From positions 1,501 through 65,500 of the forward strand of contig NZ_QAJL01000006.1 in the NCBI RefSeq assembly GCF_003852525.1: DNA of 64,000 nucleotides, given 5' to 3'. Each line of letters begins with the position of its first letter. Positions within the stretch are counted from its first letter, which is position 1. Positions 54,395 to 63,004 of the stretch are shown here, one piece after another. A program made the translations under genes and the position numbers. This stretch comes from Pedobacter sp. KBW06 (GTDB lineage Bacteria; Bacteroidota; Bacteroidia; Sphingobacteriales; Sphingobacteriaceae). Below the pieces are notes generated by a model. It saw only the letters and a program-made list of their open reading frames with translations, had not been told where the DNA came from and searched no databases.

Positions 54395-54408
54395 TACGGT
54401 TTACCGTA
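54395..54408. promoter_or_regulatory. Operator-like dyad 2 in the divergent promoter region
   Basis: TACGGTTTACCGTA shares the TACGG-N4-CCGTA core with the dyad at 54353-54368. It lies 55 bp before the TIGR04141 start. The sequence TACCTTTA at 54431-54438 could be that gene's -7 element, which would place this dyad at about its -33 region. Confidence 0.6.
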
Positions 54409-54463
54409 AGAAAGGCCGGAAATGACTAAATACCTTTAAGTTTTCGAACAAAAACAATCTAAG

Positions 54464-56053
54464 ATGACTGCGATCAAACCAACAATTTATCTAATCAAAG
54501 ACCATGTTAAAGATCCAAAACAGATTTTTAAGAAGGGTAAAAGACTTCACACAGAAGAACAGGATGGGGTATCCGTTTATTACATATTCAGTAAAAACAA
54601 TACTCCCGATTGGGCTAACTATTTGAATGAGGCATTTAAAATGAGTACAACTCCTTTCAAAAACTCCTCTTCGCAAGCTGTTCTCATTCTTAAAGTTGCT
54701 GATCGACTTTTGGCCATACCATTGGGTTCTGGAATTCATTTGATGGATTTAACTAAAACCGATTACAATTTTGGGCTGAAGACCGCGCTAAACTGCATTG
54801 AGAAATCGGAGATCAGGCAGATTGATACCACAACACCGGAGATCAACTCTCAAAAGACAAAAAAGAAGGCGCCAATTGGTTCCACACCTGAAGAGTTCGG
54901 AATTAATAAGCAAAAGGATATACTAAGAGGGATTACAGGCAAGCTGCCAAAAGATCATCCACTTGGCGAATCCATGGATGGCAAAGATAGCTTACGACTG
55001 GTTAAAGGCATAGAGGGGCTTTTGAAGCTAAAAAGCTTATGCACCGAGGTTTTAAAACACTACCTATCTGACAATTATAAACAGGACTATCCATGGATCG
55101 ATAATATAGCCATGATTCGTGACAAATCCCTCATTAGTGAACTTGTCAAACAGCTCGCTAAAAACTTAAAGACGGCCAGGTTTGAAAACATGCTTTTTGC
55201 ACCACCTGAATACTATGAATTAATCTTTGATTGCAACGGTTTTGTATTCTCTACCGGGGATCGTAGCAGATTAAGTAAGAAAGATTCTTTCGAAATGCCT
55301 GATATGTTGAATTGGAAAAACTCAGTTGGAGAAGCCAGAAAAGAAATCACTCCTGAAAATATCGATAGCTACAAAGTAAACCTGCTCAAAGATAATGGCA
55401 CAAATCTAAATTGGCCACTTCAACGTTGCCTTTCATGGGAAACAGAGTATAATGGAAATAAGTATATTCTTTCGGAGGGTAGCTGGTATGCGGTTGCGCC
55501 GGATTTTTTCAGTCTGGTCAATAAGTTCTATTCTGAAAGGATACTGGATCCACATGATATGCCAACACGTACTGATGCAGAAGCCAAGGAGAGTGATTAC
55601 AATGCAGTACTCAGCAAGAGTCGAAAAAGCAGATATCTGTTCGATTTAGGGCATGCTGCTGCAAAATCCAAATCTATTGGGAAGGATCGCAATGAAGTAT
55701 GTGACGTATATGACAGCGACACGAGGACCTTTTTTCATGTTAAAATGGGAAAAAGCTCTACAGAAATAAGTCATCTATTCAGGCAGGGTGCATTCAGCGG
55801 TCAAATTCTTACACAAGACGAAGAAATGCGCAAAGAATTCCTCAAACATCTAGTCGATTATGGGTGTAAAGCGAATATACTTCCTGAGCCGTACAATCCC
55901 CATCAATATCAAATTGTATTTGCTTTAGTTATTGGAAAGACGCAAAAAAAAGACATTCCTTTTTTTAGTAAGGTATCATTTAGAGATACCATTAATAATG
56001 GTCTTGGTCTCATGGGTTATAGTTGTAAAATCGCTTATGTACTTGGTCCATAA
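54464..56053 (+). CDS. TIGR04141 / DUF6119 family sporadically distributed protein
   Basis: The 529-residue protein matches the family in outline. It opens with IYLIKDHVKDPKQIFKKGK, then VYYIFSKNNTPDWANYL, and the C-terminal end runs FVLVIGK-like (VFALVIGKTQKKDIPFFSKVSF) to LGLMGYSCKIAYV. Members are found sporadically, often beside restriction or other defence genes, and their activity is not established to my knowledge. It shares its promoter region, with two dyads, with the AAA+ operon on the other strand. There is no signal peptide or membrane helix. Confidence 0.85.
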   Translation: MTAIKPTIYLIKDHVKDPKQIFKKGKRLHTEEQDGVSVYYIFSKNNTPDWANYLNEAFKMSTTPFKNSSSQAVLILKVADRLLAIPLGSGIHLMDLTKTDYNFGLKTALNCIEKSEIRQIDTTTPEINSQKTKKKAPIGSTPEEFGINKQKDILRGITGKLPKDHPLGESMDGKDSLRLVKGIEGLLKLKSLCTEVLKHYLSDNYKQDYPWIDNIAMIRDKSLISELVKQLAKNLKTARFENMLFAPPEYYELIFDCNGFVFSTGDRSRLSKKDSFEMPDMLNWKNSVGEARKEITPENIDSYKVNLLKDNGTNLNWPLQRCLSWETEYNGNKYILSEGSWYAVAPDFFSLVNKFYSERILDPHDMPTRTDAEAKESDYNAVLSKSRKSRYLFDLGHAAAKSKSIGKDRNEVCDVYDSDTRTFFHVKMGKSSTEISHLFRQGAFSGQILTQDEEMRKEFLKHLVDYGCKANILPEPYNPHQYQIVFALVIGKTQKKDIPFFSKVSFRDTINNGLGLMGYSCKIAYVLGP

Positions 56054-56106
56054 AGCCATTGTTGGCATTCATCCATTATTAACCTATTTATCTGTTTTTT
56101 AGAATA

Positions 56107-56137
56107 TATCTCTATGAAATATTACTCCATAGAGATA
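56107..56137. terminator. Hairpin between convergent TIGR04141 and SymE-like genes
   Basis: TATCTCTATG and CATAGAGATA form a perfect 10-bp stem with an 11-nt loop between two converging genes. Neither side has a clear T tract, so it is a possible bidirectional terminator only. Confidence 0.4.
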
Positions 56138-56138
56138 C

Positions 56139-56186
56139 ATCCTGGAAAAAATTTCATCAGCGATAACTCATCGGTATAATGACTAG
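56139..56186. repeat. Right copy of the 48-bp direct repeat (mate at 46825-46872)
   Basis: It matches the left copy in 44 of 48 positions, in the same orientation. It covers the last codons of the SymE-like gene and 18 bp beyond its stop. Together the copies bracket 9.3 kb. Confidence 0.75.
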
Positions 56187-56372
56187 TTTCCTGTTACTGG
56201 TGGTTATCCATACATGTGAATTGGGAGCAAAGCCTAAACTATTCAACCAATTTCCGGAGAGTATGATTTGAGGATAGATGGTTCTGCTGTTACGATTGAA
56301 ACGGATTTGTGGTTGGACTTTTAATGACCGAACGACTTTTTGTGTTCTGACTTTGCTTTTAGTGTACTTCAT
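56157..56372 (-). CDS. SymE-like toxin-family protein
   Basis: The 71-residue protein is basic and carries the SymE-type motif: YPQIILSGNWLNSLGF followed by a short beta strand VWITTSNRKLVII, the swapped-hairpin fold related to AbrB. E. coli SymE is an SOS-induced RNA-binding/cleaving toxin held down by the antisense RNA SymR. No SymR-like antisense RNA can be identified by eye here. The last codons coincide with the 48-bp repeat shared with 46825-46872. Confidence 0.75.
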   Translation of the reverse strand: MKYTKSKVRTQKVVRSLKVQPQIRFNRNSRTIYPQIILSGNWLNSLGFAPNSHVWITTSNRKLVIIPMSYR

Positions 56373-56862
56373 AACTATTTGTTAAAAAAACCTGATGGTG
56401 GCACAACCAAACAATCCGCATTGTATTGCCCGGGACTTTCACCCGATCTCCACCAGGTCTTATTTTGAATAGTAGTTAGTTATATAAAACATATGGACAT
56501 TTAGTTGTACGTCAAATATAGATATTATCAGGGCTTTATGTTAATTATAAAGACAATATTTATTAACATTATTAATTTAATAGAAATATCATGACTAATA
56601 TGTTCTTTATCCAATATACTCTAGCATATTCTGGGGATAGCGAAACTGTGGTCAAATCCTAACAAAGGGCCAGCCAGTTTTAATGATTTGATTCAACTAG
56701 AAACAAGAAGGCAAAGAAGCTTTTGGCCTTACAACAAAGCACTATTCCAAAAGACATCTATTATTGACACTACCATGACCATAGGCACTACTCTGCTTTG
56801 TTCTAGTTTTTATAGAATTCGTACTAAGCCATCATCGGCCAGTCCTTATACTGGCCTTCTGC
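56373..56862. other. Intergenic region upstream of the SymE-like gene
   Basis: No real gene is seen. The 100 bp next to the SymE-like gene are richer in GC and contain partly complementary stretches (CCTGATGGTGG near 56389 and CCACCAGGT near 56450), which could fold in the 5' leader. The rest is AT-rich and looks decayed. It may hold the promoter and any antisense RNA of the SymE-like gene. Confidence 0.5.
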
Positions 56863-57204
56863 TTACTCCTGTACTTCTTTCAATAGATTATCTAATTCAG
56901 AAAATGGAACTTTCCCTTTCAATTCCTTTTTAACAGCTAAACGAATAGCAGAGCGGGCATCTTCTTTTTTAGTCCAATCCAGCTGGAGGTTTTTCTTGAC
57001 CAAAGCCACTACTTTATGCACCAAATCCAGAATAGATCCGGCTTGATTGATAATTTTTTCATTGGCCGAAAGCAAATCGTAAAAAGCAAGTTTGTCCTCC
57101 GTTAAGCCAAGTTTCTTGGTACGGATATCATCGTTTTTAAACTCGGTGGCAACATCCAATAAATGTTTAATAGTAGCGATTGAAAACCTGCATCCAATGT
57201 AGCG
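56863..57204 (-). pseudogene. hsdR: 3' remnant of a type I restriction subunit gene (hsdR)
   Basis: The frame is open from a stop at 57205 to 56863 without a good start codon. From residue GLTEDKLAFYDLLSANE to LQLDWTKKEDARSAIRLAVKKELKG it resembles the C-terminal helical domain of HsdR (DUF3387-like: EKRAFYDAL..., then DWxxRESVRAKLRxxVKRLL). HsdR proteins are around 1000 residues, so only the last tenth is left. No hsdM or hsdS is visible nearby. It marks an earlier restriction locus that was deleted. Confidence 0.65.
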
Positions 57205-57375
57205 TTAAACTAGAGTTCGTTTGTATTGTTTTCCATGACTATTCATTTTAGTTAGAACAAAAGTGAATAGCTTGCATAGGAAAGATTGGGTACTCCTAAT
57301 TACTACCGTAAATTAAACTTAAGAGCATTTAAATCGTGAGCGCAATTCAAAATCAAACCTACATAGGAATATATA

Positions 57376-59220
57376 CTATTTCGACCTACCGTGCTTTCTA
57401 AAAGCCTGAATCAGCTGGTAAACAAAATAAGCAATAAAGATTCTTGCAATTCCATCAATAAACCTTGTTGAGGCTCGAAATTCCTTAATTCCATTAAGAT
57501 CTTCGAACGTATCTAATTTATGAAGTGGATTAATAAAATCCAGAAAAAATGAACTTGTATGAAAAAACAATGATAAATTTCCTTTATCGAGTGGATCTGC
57601 CAGAGTATAATCCATGCTTTTAAGAAATATCATATAAAAAATGACTGAAATAATTAATGTCGTACTTAGCGCTCGTATCCAGCTTTGACCATGATTCGAA
57701 GATATTCGATTTAAAACAAGAGGCAGTTTTTCCCAGAAAAAAAGTCGCCAGCTAAGAGATTCATTATATGCATTCATTTCATTAGCAAAATAATCATTGG
57801 CTGCAAGCAGATCTCCTTGTTGCTCATGAAGCTTTTTCAACTGAGAATTTGCGATTCTTTCCTGGTGTTTTAAATCTTTATTAATCGTCCCGGTTTCAAT
57901 AGCTCTAACAGTTTTAGGCATTTTACTACCAGCCAAAAATATTTCACTGAGCTTTGTACTGTAAAAGGACAATTTAAATTCAGAAAAATCAGTATCCATA
58001 AAATTAATTTTCCCGAGATCACTAGATCTTAAATACAGTTCATACCGTCGATACTTATCTTTTTGGAGACAGTGTTCAATAAAAAAGCTAGACTTCAACT
58101 CCTCATTCTTATATATTTCTAGGAATTCCTGATAATTCATTGTTGAAGGCAGAAAGCTTCCACTTATCGTATTTGAAATATTCCCTACGCCTGCATTCCT
58201 GAAATTTATAAAGGAAATTGATTCCAGATAGATCCCTTGGAGCGACCAATATACATCCTTGTTCAGATGAATATTTGTAAATGAGAGGTGATTAATATGA
58301 ATAGACTTTTCGCCTATGATGCTTCTTATAGAAACATTAATCAGAGACTTTTTTATTTCAAGTTTATTAATAAATATAAATTTGTTATCATTATCATCTA
58401 ACAAGGTGGTCAATTCAGGAGCGACATTATTTAGTATGAGTGCACCACCAATGTAAGTATCAATTAGATTGATTTTAATCTGATTGCTTTGTCTCTGCTC
58501 GATTGTAAAGTCATTAATGCAAGTAAAAGTTGAAATGTAAATGTTAACATTTACATCAATAAAGTGCACGGATTCAAAGAGTCCCCGAATATGAATCTCA
58601 CCCTTTTTGACAGAGAAAATCTTCAGTTTCTGTATTGTTACTGGTATTCTTTGAAACGGATAGTCTGAATTTACAATTGAACATTCTTCAATAATTCCTT
58701 TAGCTTGAAGACTAACCGAATTACAATCATGTAACTCTAGCTTTTTAATTACTCCATTTAAGTTTCCCTTTGAGATTTTGTTTGGATCATTGCCCTTGTA
58801 AAATAAATTATTCACCACACCATCTATATTTAGCTCACTAAGAAGAGATTTATTTATTAGTATTTCTTGAATGGCTTTTTTGGGGGTTTTGACTGTCATT
58901 TTATCCACAACCCCGGACGTAAAAATTATCCTATCAATTTCACAATTTTCTAAAATCAATTCATTAATTGTGACACTAATTTCGATTTCTTTTATAATAC
59001 AATTTAGAAATGTAACGATTAATGGCTTAACTGCACTTTTAATCTCGACTATACCAGATTCATCAGGGGCTATTTCATAATTTTCCAAAACGATGAAGTC
59101 ACCAATTCTTTCCTCTGCTCGATAAACTGAATTAAAAACCGCGTCGTATCTCAATGCGCCGTTTAAAATATCTGTAAAATCGCGATTGCTTAAGGGTGTA
59201 TGTTTTCTTGTTCCAGACAT
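57376..59220 (-). CDS. Pentapeptide-like/beta-helical membrane protein, 614 residues
   Basis: The first 400 residues are a series of short hydrophobic strands with an irregular period (LIVTFLNCIIKEIEI, INELILENCEIDRIIF, IKKLELHDCNSVSL), like a degenerate pentapeptide or beta-helix. Next comes FMDTDFSEFKLSFYSTKLSEIFLAGSKMP, then a helical linker (QLKKLHEQQGDLLAANDYFANEMNAY) that is typical of pentapeptide-repeat membrane proteins. Two transmembrane helices follow near 512-530 and 588-605. It should be an inner-membrane protein with a cytosolic sensor part. Its surroundings suggest defence; the function is not known. Confidence 0.72.
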   Translation of the reverse strand: MSGTRKHTPLSNRDFTDILNGALRYDAVFNSVYRAEERIGDFIVLENYEIAPDESGIVEIKSAVKPLIVTFLNCIIKEIEISVTINELILENCEIDRIIFTSGVVDKMTVKTPKKAIQEILINKSLLSELNIDGVVNNLFYKGNDPNKISKGNLNGVIKKLELHDCNSVSLQAKGIIEECSIVNSDYPFQRIPVTIQKLKIFSVKKGEIHIRGLFESVHFIDVNVNIYISTFTCINDFTIEQRQSNQIKINLIDTYIGGALILNNVAPELTTLLDDNDNKFIFINKLEIKKSLINVSIRSIIGEKSIHINHLSFTNIHLNKDVYWSLQGIYLESISFINFRNAGVGNISNTISGSFLPSTMNYQEFLEIYKNEELKSSFFIEHCLQKDKYRRYELYLRSSDLGKINFMDTDFSEFKLSFYSTKLSEIFLAGSKMPKTVRAIETGTINKDLKHQERIANSQLKKLHEQQGDLLAANDYFANEMNAYNESLSWRLFFWEKLPLVLNRISSNHGQSWIRALSTTLIISVIFYMIFLKSMDYTLADPLDKGNLSLFFHTSSFFLDFINPLHKLDTFEDLNGIKEFRASTRFIDGIARIFIAYFVYQLIQAFRKHGRSK

Positions 59221-59381
59221 ACTAAAACCCCATAGTTAAAAACTTCTGCTGGATATCGTAGATTTCTAATAAAGAAAATAAAAAAGGGATTAGCACGGAA
59301 TTCATATAGTTCAAGTCAATTCAGGAATTTAAAGTAATAAAAATAATTGATTTCAGGTTAGTAATGAATTTTACATCTCTG

Positions 59382-59564
59382 CTAATGCGTGGTAATCTTG
59401 TTTTCCTGAACAACAGCATCCATATATGCTTTTGCCTGTCCGACCAGGAAAGACATACGCGCCATTAGCTGATTCTTCGGATATCCTGCAATAAAATCAA
59501 TGTAATTTTCTGGAGTATCCTTTCCGAAGGCATCTTTATAGTTTAATGGAACAAGGATATTCAT
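59382..59564 (-). CDS. Hypothetical 60-residue protein
   Basis: The short frame starts with ATG 24 bp after the PIN-like gene on the same strand. The product begins MNILVPLNYKDAFGKD and ends in a helix (MARMSFLVGQAKAYMDAVVQEN). It has no recognised family. Position suggests co-transcription with the PIN-like gene, for which it might be an antitoxin-like partner; that is inference. Confidence 0.5.
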   Translation of the reverse strand: MNILVPLNYKDAFGKDTPENYIDFIAGYPKNQLMARMSFLVGQAKAYMDAVVQENKITTH

Positions 59565-59588
59565 GAAGATAACAAATGCGCTTAATGG

Positions 59589-60893
59589 TTAGAATAATTT
59601 AATTTGCTTCCTTCCGTCTGATATTTCTACGAATGTCCCGTAATCAAGATAACCATACTTAACATTCACTTCAAATGCATTATGATTAAATCTATAAATC
59701 ATTGACTCCGCACGTTCGACGAGAATTTCAAAGTTATTATCGTGAGATTCGCCGACAATAACAAAATCACATTCATCATAAATACTTGTATCAATATGTG
59801 CAAACAAATTTCTTATTGTCTTTTCCAGTCTCCGCATGCTGGTTTCTATATTACTAATTATGACACCAATTTTTCGGTCGCCATCAAGATATTCAAAATC
59901 GACCTGGTAACGCATTTCATCGACAAGAACCACATCTCCATATTTATGAAGATAGAAGTTTCGAACCGCTATCTCGGCCGTTGAAGCATAACCAGAGAAC
60001 CCTGTATGTCGGATGGAAATTTCTTCTTCCTTTACTTGTTCAATAGCTCCTGAGTCTGCTCCCATTATCTTAAGTAGATCAGATAGCCTGATAATTTGAA
60101 AATGATGTCCTTCAGATAAATCGTTGAATTCCGTAATCAATTCAAATCTGGGAAATAGAGCAGTCTTATCACTTTTATGATACCAATCAGGCTTTTCTTC
60201 ACCTGATACAAATACGACGTTTTTCTTGCTGCGACCAACTTGAAGAATTGCAAGCCAAATTAAGTAGTCCCCTATTCCATCATCATCTTTAGAGCTGTCT
60301 TTATAACCAGGAGGAATTTTATGCAAATAACGATAAGCAAGATTTTTTTTGATCTGATCCTTATCGAATTCCAATTTTATAACAATTTCAGGCGTAAAGA
60401 TTTCCCTGTAGATTAAGCTCACTGGATCATCCCATGACCAATTTTTGACTTCATTAACAATTTTACCAATACTGGCATGATATCGCTTTAAGATATCCTT
60501 CATCTCCAATTCGATACCAAGTGCTTCCGTATATCCCTCCATACCTTCCATTAGTGGATATTGGCCGATGGAAAGATTCGGAATTCCATTCCTTTTTTTG
60601 TTGATAGCATCGAACATCTCCCCTATTTTTTTTGGGCGATTATTCGCAAATTCTCTAGCCACTTGATCGGGGATTAATAATTGATTCTTTGATTTCAAAA
60701 GTGCATAAATCTTGCCGATTTCTGTTAGGCTTCCCGCGCCTGTACTGTAGGGAACTAGCAATGCATTTGTATCAAGAATGAAAATACAATTATCTTTAAT
60801 TTGAGATAAAGATATTTGATGTGTTCCAAATATATGTTCTGGATTGGGATAGATTTTAGATGCATTAAAAATATCGAACGCGTCTGATGCCAT
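59589..60893 (-). CDS. PIN-like domain nuclease
   Basis: The 434-residue protein opens with FILDTNALLVPY near residue 36, the first acidic motif of a PIN domain. The second acidic residues appear in REFANNRPKKIGE and the third group in DDGIGDYLIWLAIL followed by NVVFVSGEEKPDWY, as in the PIN-like group often found in defence islands. The C-terminal 150 residues form a separate alpha/beta domain (VVLVDEMRYQVDFEYLDGDRKIGVII) that may recognise the target. PIN proteins usually cut RNA. No antitoxin is identified with certainty. Confidence 0.8.
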   Translation of the reverse strand: MASDAFDIFNASKIYPNPEHIFGTHQISLSQIKDNCIFILDTNALLVPYSTGAGSLTEIGKIYALLKSKNQLLIPDQVAREFANNRPKKIGEMFDAINKKRNGIPNLSIGQYPLMEGMEGYTEALGIELEMKDILKRYHASIGKIVNEVKNWSWDDPVSLIYREIFTPEIVIKLEFDKDQIKKNLAYRYLHKIPPGYKDSSKDDDGIGDYLIWLAILQVGRSKKNVVFVSGEEKPDWYHKSDKTALFPRFELITEFNDLSEGHHFQIIRLSDLLKIMGADSGAIEQVKEEEISIRHTGFSGYASTAEIAVRNFYLHKYGDVVLVDEMRYQVDFEYLDGDRKIGVIISNIETSMRRLEKTIRNLFAHIDTSIYDECDFVIVGESHDNNFEILVERAESMIYRFNHNAFEVNVKYGYLDYGTFVEISDGRKQIKLF

Positions 60894-61008
60894 GAGATGT
60901 TATTTTTACTAACCTAGTTATTTTAGCCGAAACAACCAACAATTCAACTAGACATTAATAAAATAGCCGTTCCGAAATCAAAATAGGATTTATCGAAGAC
61001 GAATCCGT

Positions 61009-61044
61009 TCCAAGTGATCCCCAAGTTATTGAGTATCACTTGGA
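61009..61044. repeat. Long inverted repeat between the DGQHR and PIN-like genes
   Basis: TCCAAGTGAT and ATCACTTGGA are perfect 10-bp arms around a 16-nt spacer, in a 247-bp gap without genes. No T tract follows on the minus strand, so it may be an operator or an mRNA structure rather than a terminator. Confidence 0.45.
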
Positions 61045-61140
61045 GATATATAAACGGAGACCGAGATGAACGTTTCAACAGTAGCCCCCCCAATCTTCGT
61101 CTACTCACAGTATTCAATTAATGATAGACTCTGGCTCAAA

Positions 61141-62331
61141 TCAAGCTTTAAGATCGGCTATTGTCTTTTCCCCTATTAAAAGTTTATAAAATGCCGATTC
61201 TCCACCACTGCCTGGCTTAAAATTACCTGAAGTAAAGTCATTATCAGCAACATGTAGATCTGAAAATATATTTTGGAACTCTTCAATTGTCGGTATTCTG
61301 CCTATGTCGTCCCCCACCAAGTTTAAATAGGCAATTTTTAAAAATCTCATCAAGGCCTTAAAAGCATTTGACCTTGGCAAAATATTCCCCTCTTGTTCTT
61401 TATTATTCCAAGCGATAGGCCATTGTCGCTGAATACTTGTAAAGTAATTAAATATGATAACTGCGATATCATTATCTCTTTCACCAACAAATAAGTTTCT
61501 GAATGGGTACTTCCTAAGTTCGGCGAGCTCCATGCGACGAGGAATTTTGCCCTTCATATATAAAGTTCTATCAGCGAAAGGGTCAGGAGAAATCAGTTTT
61601 ATTAGAGACTCTACAAAACCAGCTTGGGTAAGAGGTTCAGATGTTTCACGTCCTTTAGTTTTCACTCCCAATCTTTTGATTCTTTCATAAAGAGGACTCC
61701 TTTCATCGGCACTATCCAATGCAACAGCAATTTGATGGCATGTTCTAAATGGACTTCTTGTCCTGGACAGTCCTTCAAGATCGTAGACTAAACTTTTGTT
61801 AACTTTAGTTTGAGCTAAATTTACCGTAGCAAATATGTTAGCTTGTTCATCTATATCTAGTCCGATAAAAACTACTACATTAAATTGAAAACTTTCACCC
61901 AAATCATTAAGGCTTGCATCGAATGTATGATTATCATTTAAAAAAGCTCCAATTCTATGTTGTCCATCCAGAACTTTCGCTACTCTATTGATTGGAATTG
62001 AATCTTCTTCAAACTCTGCCTTATAACTTTTTAATGTTAGTGTGCCATTTTGATCATATTCTGCGCAGTTCTGATCAATAGCCAACACCACACCAGTAGG
62101 AAATGAAGCGTCCGGAGACCTGAGATATTGCTTTATTTTCCTTACTCGATCTTTATCTAAAGGTCGCTGTACTCCTAAATACTTTTCTACGTCCCTTTGT
62201 TCGCCTTCAATTCTTCGAACATCTGAATATGATATAGAAACAAGATCCCTAGCCCCAATATTTCCAATAAAAAAATCACCCACTGGTTGCGTTATTCTTA
62301 TTACAGAAAAACTAATTTGATTCGTCTCCAT
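61141..62331 (-). CDS. DGQHR-domain protein (DndB-like fold)
   Basis: The 396-residue protein has the defining motif VLDGQHRIGAF near residue 120, after a ParB/DndB-like N-terminal half (LGVQRPLDKDRVRKIKQYL). The middle continues NVVVFIGLDIDEQANIFATVNLAQTKVNKSLVYDL, the segment typical for DGQHR proteins. These occur in phosphorothioation (DndB) and other DNA-modification or defence loci. The start overlaps the stop of the membrane-protein gene by one base. No dndCDE or other modification genes are in the window. Confidence 0.85.
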   Translation of the reverse strand: METNQISFSVIRITQPVGDFFIGNIGARDLVSISYSDVRRIEGEQRDVEKYLGVQRPLDKDRVRKIKQYLRSPDASFPTGVVLAIDQNCAEYDQNGTLTLKSYKAEFEEDSIPINRVAKVLDGQHRIGAFLNDNHTFDASLNDLGESFQFNVVVFIGLDIDEQANIFATVNLAQTKVNKSLVYDLEGLSRTRSPFRTCHQIAVALDSADERSPLYERIKRLGVKTKGRETSEPLTQAGFVESLIKLISPDPFADRTLYMKGKIPRRMELAELRKYPFRNLFVGERDNDIAVIIFNYFTSIQRQWPIAWNNKEQEGNILPRSNAFKALMRFLKIAYLNLVGDDIGRIPTIEEFQNIFSDLHVADNDFTSGNFKPGSGGESAFYKLLIGEKTIADLKA

Positions 62332-62882
62332 TATTTACTTTGATTTAAACTGGCAGTGAATTTGTTATTAAATCCAGCTTGTTGATTGTTTCTAGTCGCA
62401 GTCCAATTAGAATAACTTCCATGGTAGATTGAATAAATTCTAAAAATAACTGTTAAAGAAAGAAAAATCATGGAAAGTTTAAAGTAGAGGTCAAATTCAT
62501 GCTTTTCCAAATTTATTTCGGCAACCCATTTATTCTTTGCTATTAAATACAGTGCTATTGTACACGCGTAAATAATAAATGTTGACATAAAAAACAGCTT
62601 CACTAATGGCAATTTGTATCCTGTACCATGTGTCTTGACCAGTAAGTAAATTGAAGGCGCGATAAAACTTAGACAGTAGGACAGCATTTCTCCCGGAATT
62701 ATTTTCTCTTTAAATGCTCCTGGAATATTGTCTAGTTGTATTGATGCTATTATAATATTCAAGATTAGTGGAATAAAAGCAATCACTGTCATCCACAAGA
62801 CTTCTTGCGTACTTTTACCTAGCGCAGGGTAGTTTATATTACAAAAATACAGCACAATGTTTTTAGCTAAATTTTTCATCAT
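62331..62882 (-). CDS. Four-helix membrane protein, partner of the DGQHR gene
   Basis: The 183-residue protein shows four hydrophobic helices (about 27-47, 65-85, 92-113 and 132-152) separated by short polar loops, and a polar C-terminal tail (TRNNQQAGFNNKFTASLNQSK). No family is recognised. Its stop overlaps the DGQHR start by one base (TAATG), so both are translated together. It may be a membrane effector of the pair. Confidence 0.75.
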   Translation of the reverse strand: MMKNLAKNIVLYFCNINYPALGKSTQEVLWMTVIAFIPLILNIIIASIQLDNIPGAFKEKIIPGEMLSYCLSFIAPSIYLLVKTHGTGYKLPLVKLFFMSTFIIYACTIALYLIAKNKWVAEINLEKHEFDLYFKLSMIFLSLTVIFRIYSIYHGSYSNWTATRNNQQAGFNNKFTASLNQSK

Positions 62883-63004
62883 TTCTCATACTTACTTAGT
62901 TGAAAGCCATTCTAGATATTTTTTTAATAGACATAAATTACAATGATATTAAGAGATTTACCAAAGCTCTTTTTCATTATTCATAACAATAAAACAATTT
63001 CATA

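Noticed and set aside
56688..56933. 81-codon plus-strand frame near the hsdR remnant
   Set aside because: It overlaps the end of the hsdR-like frame in antisense and shows no recognisable protein features.
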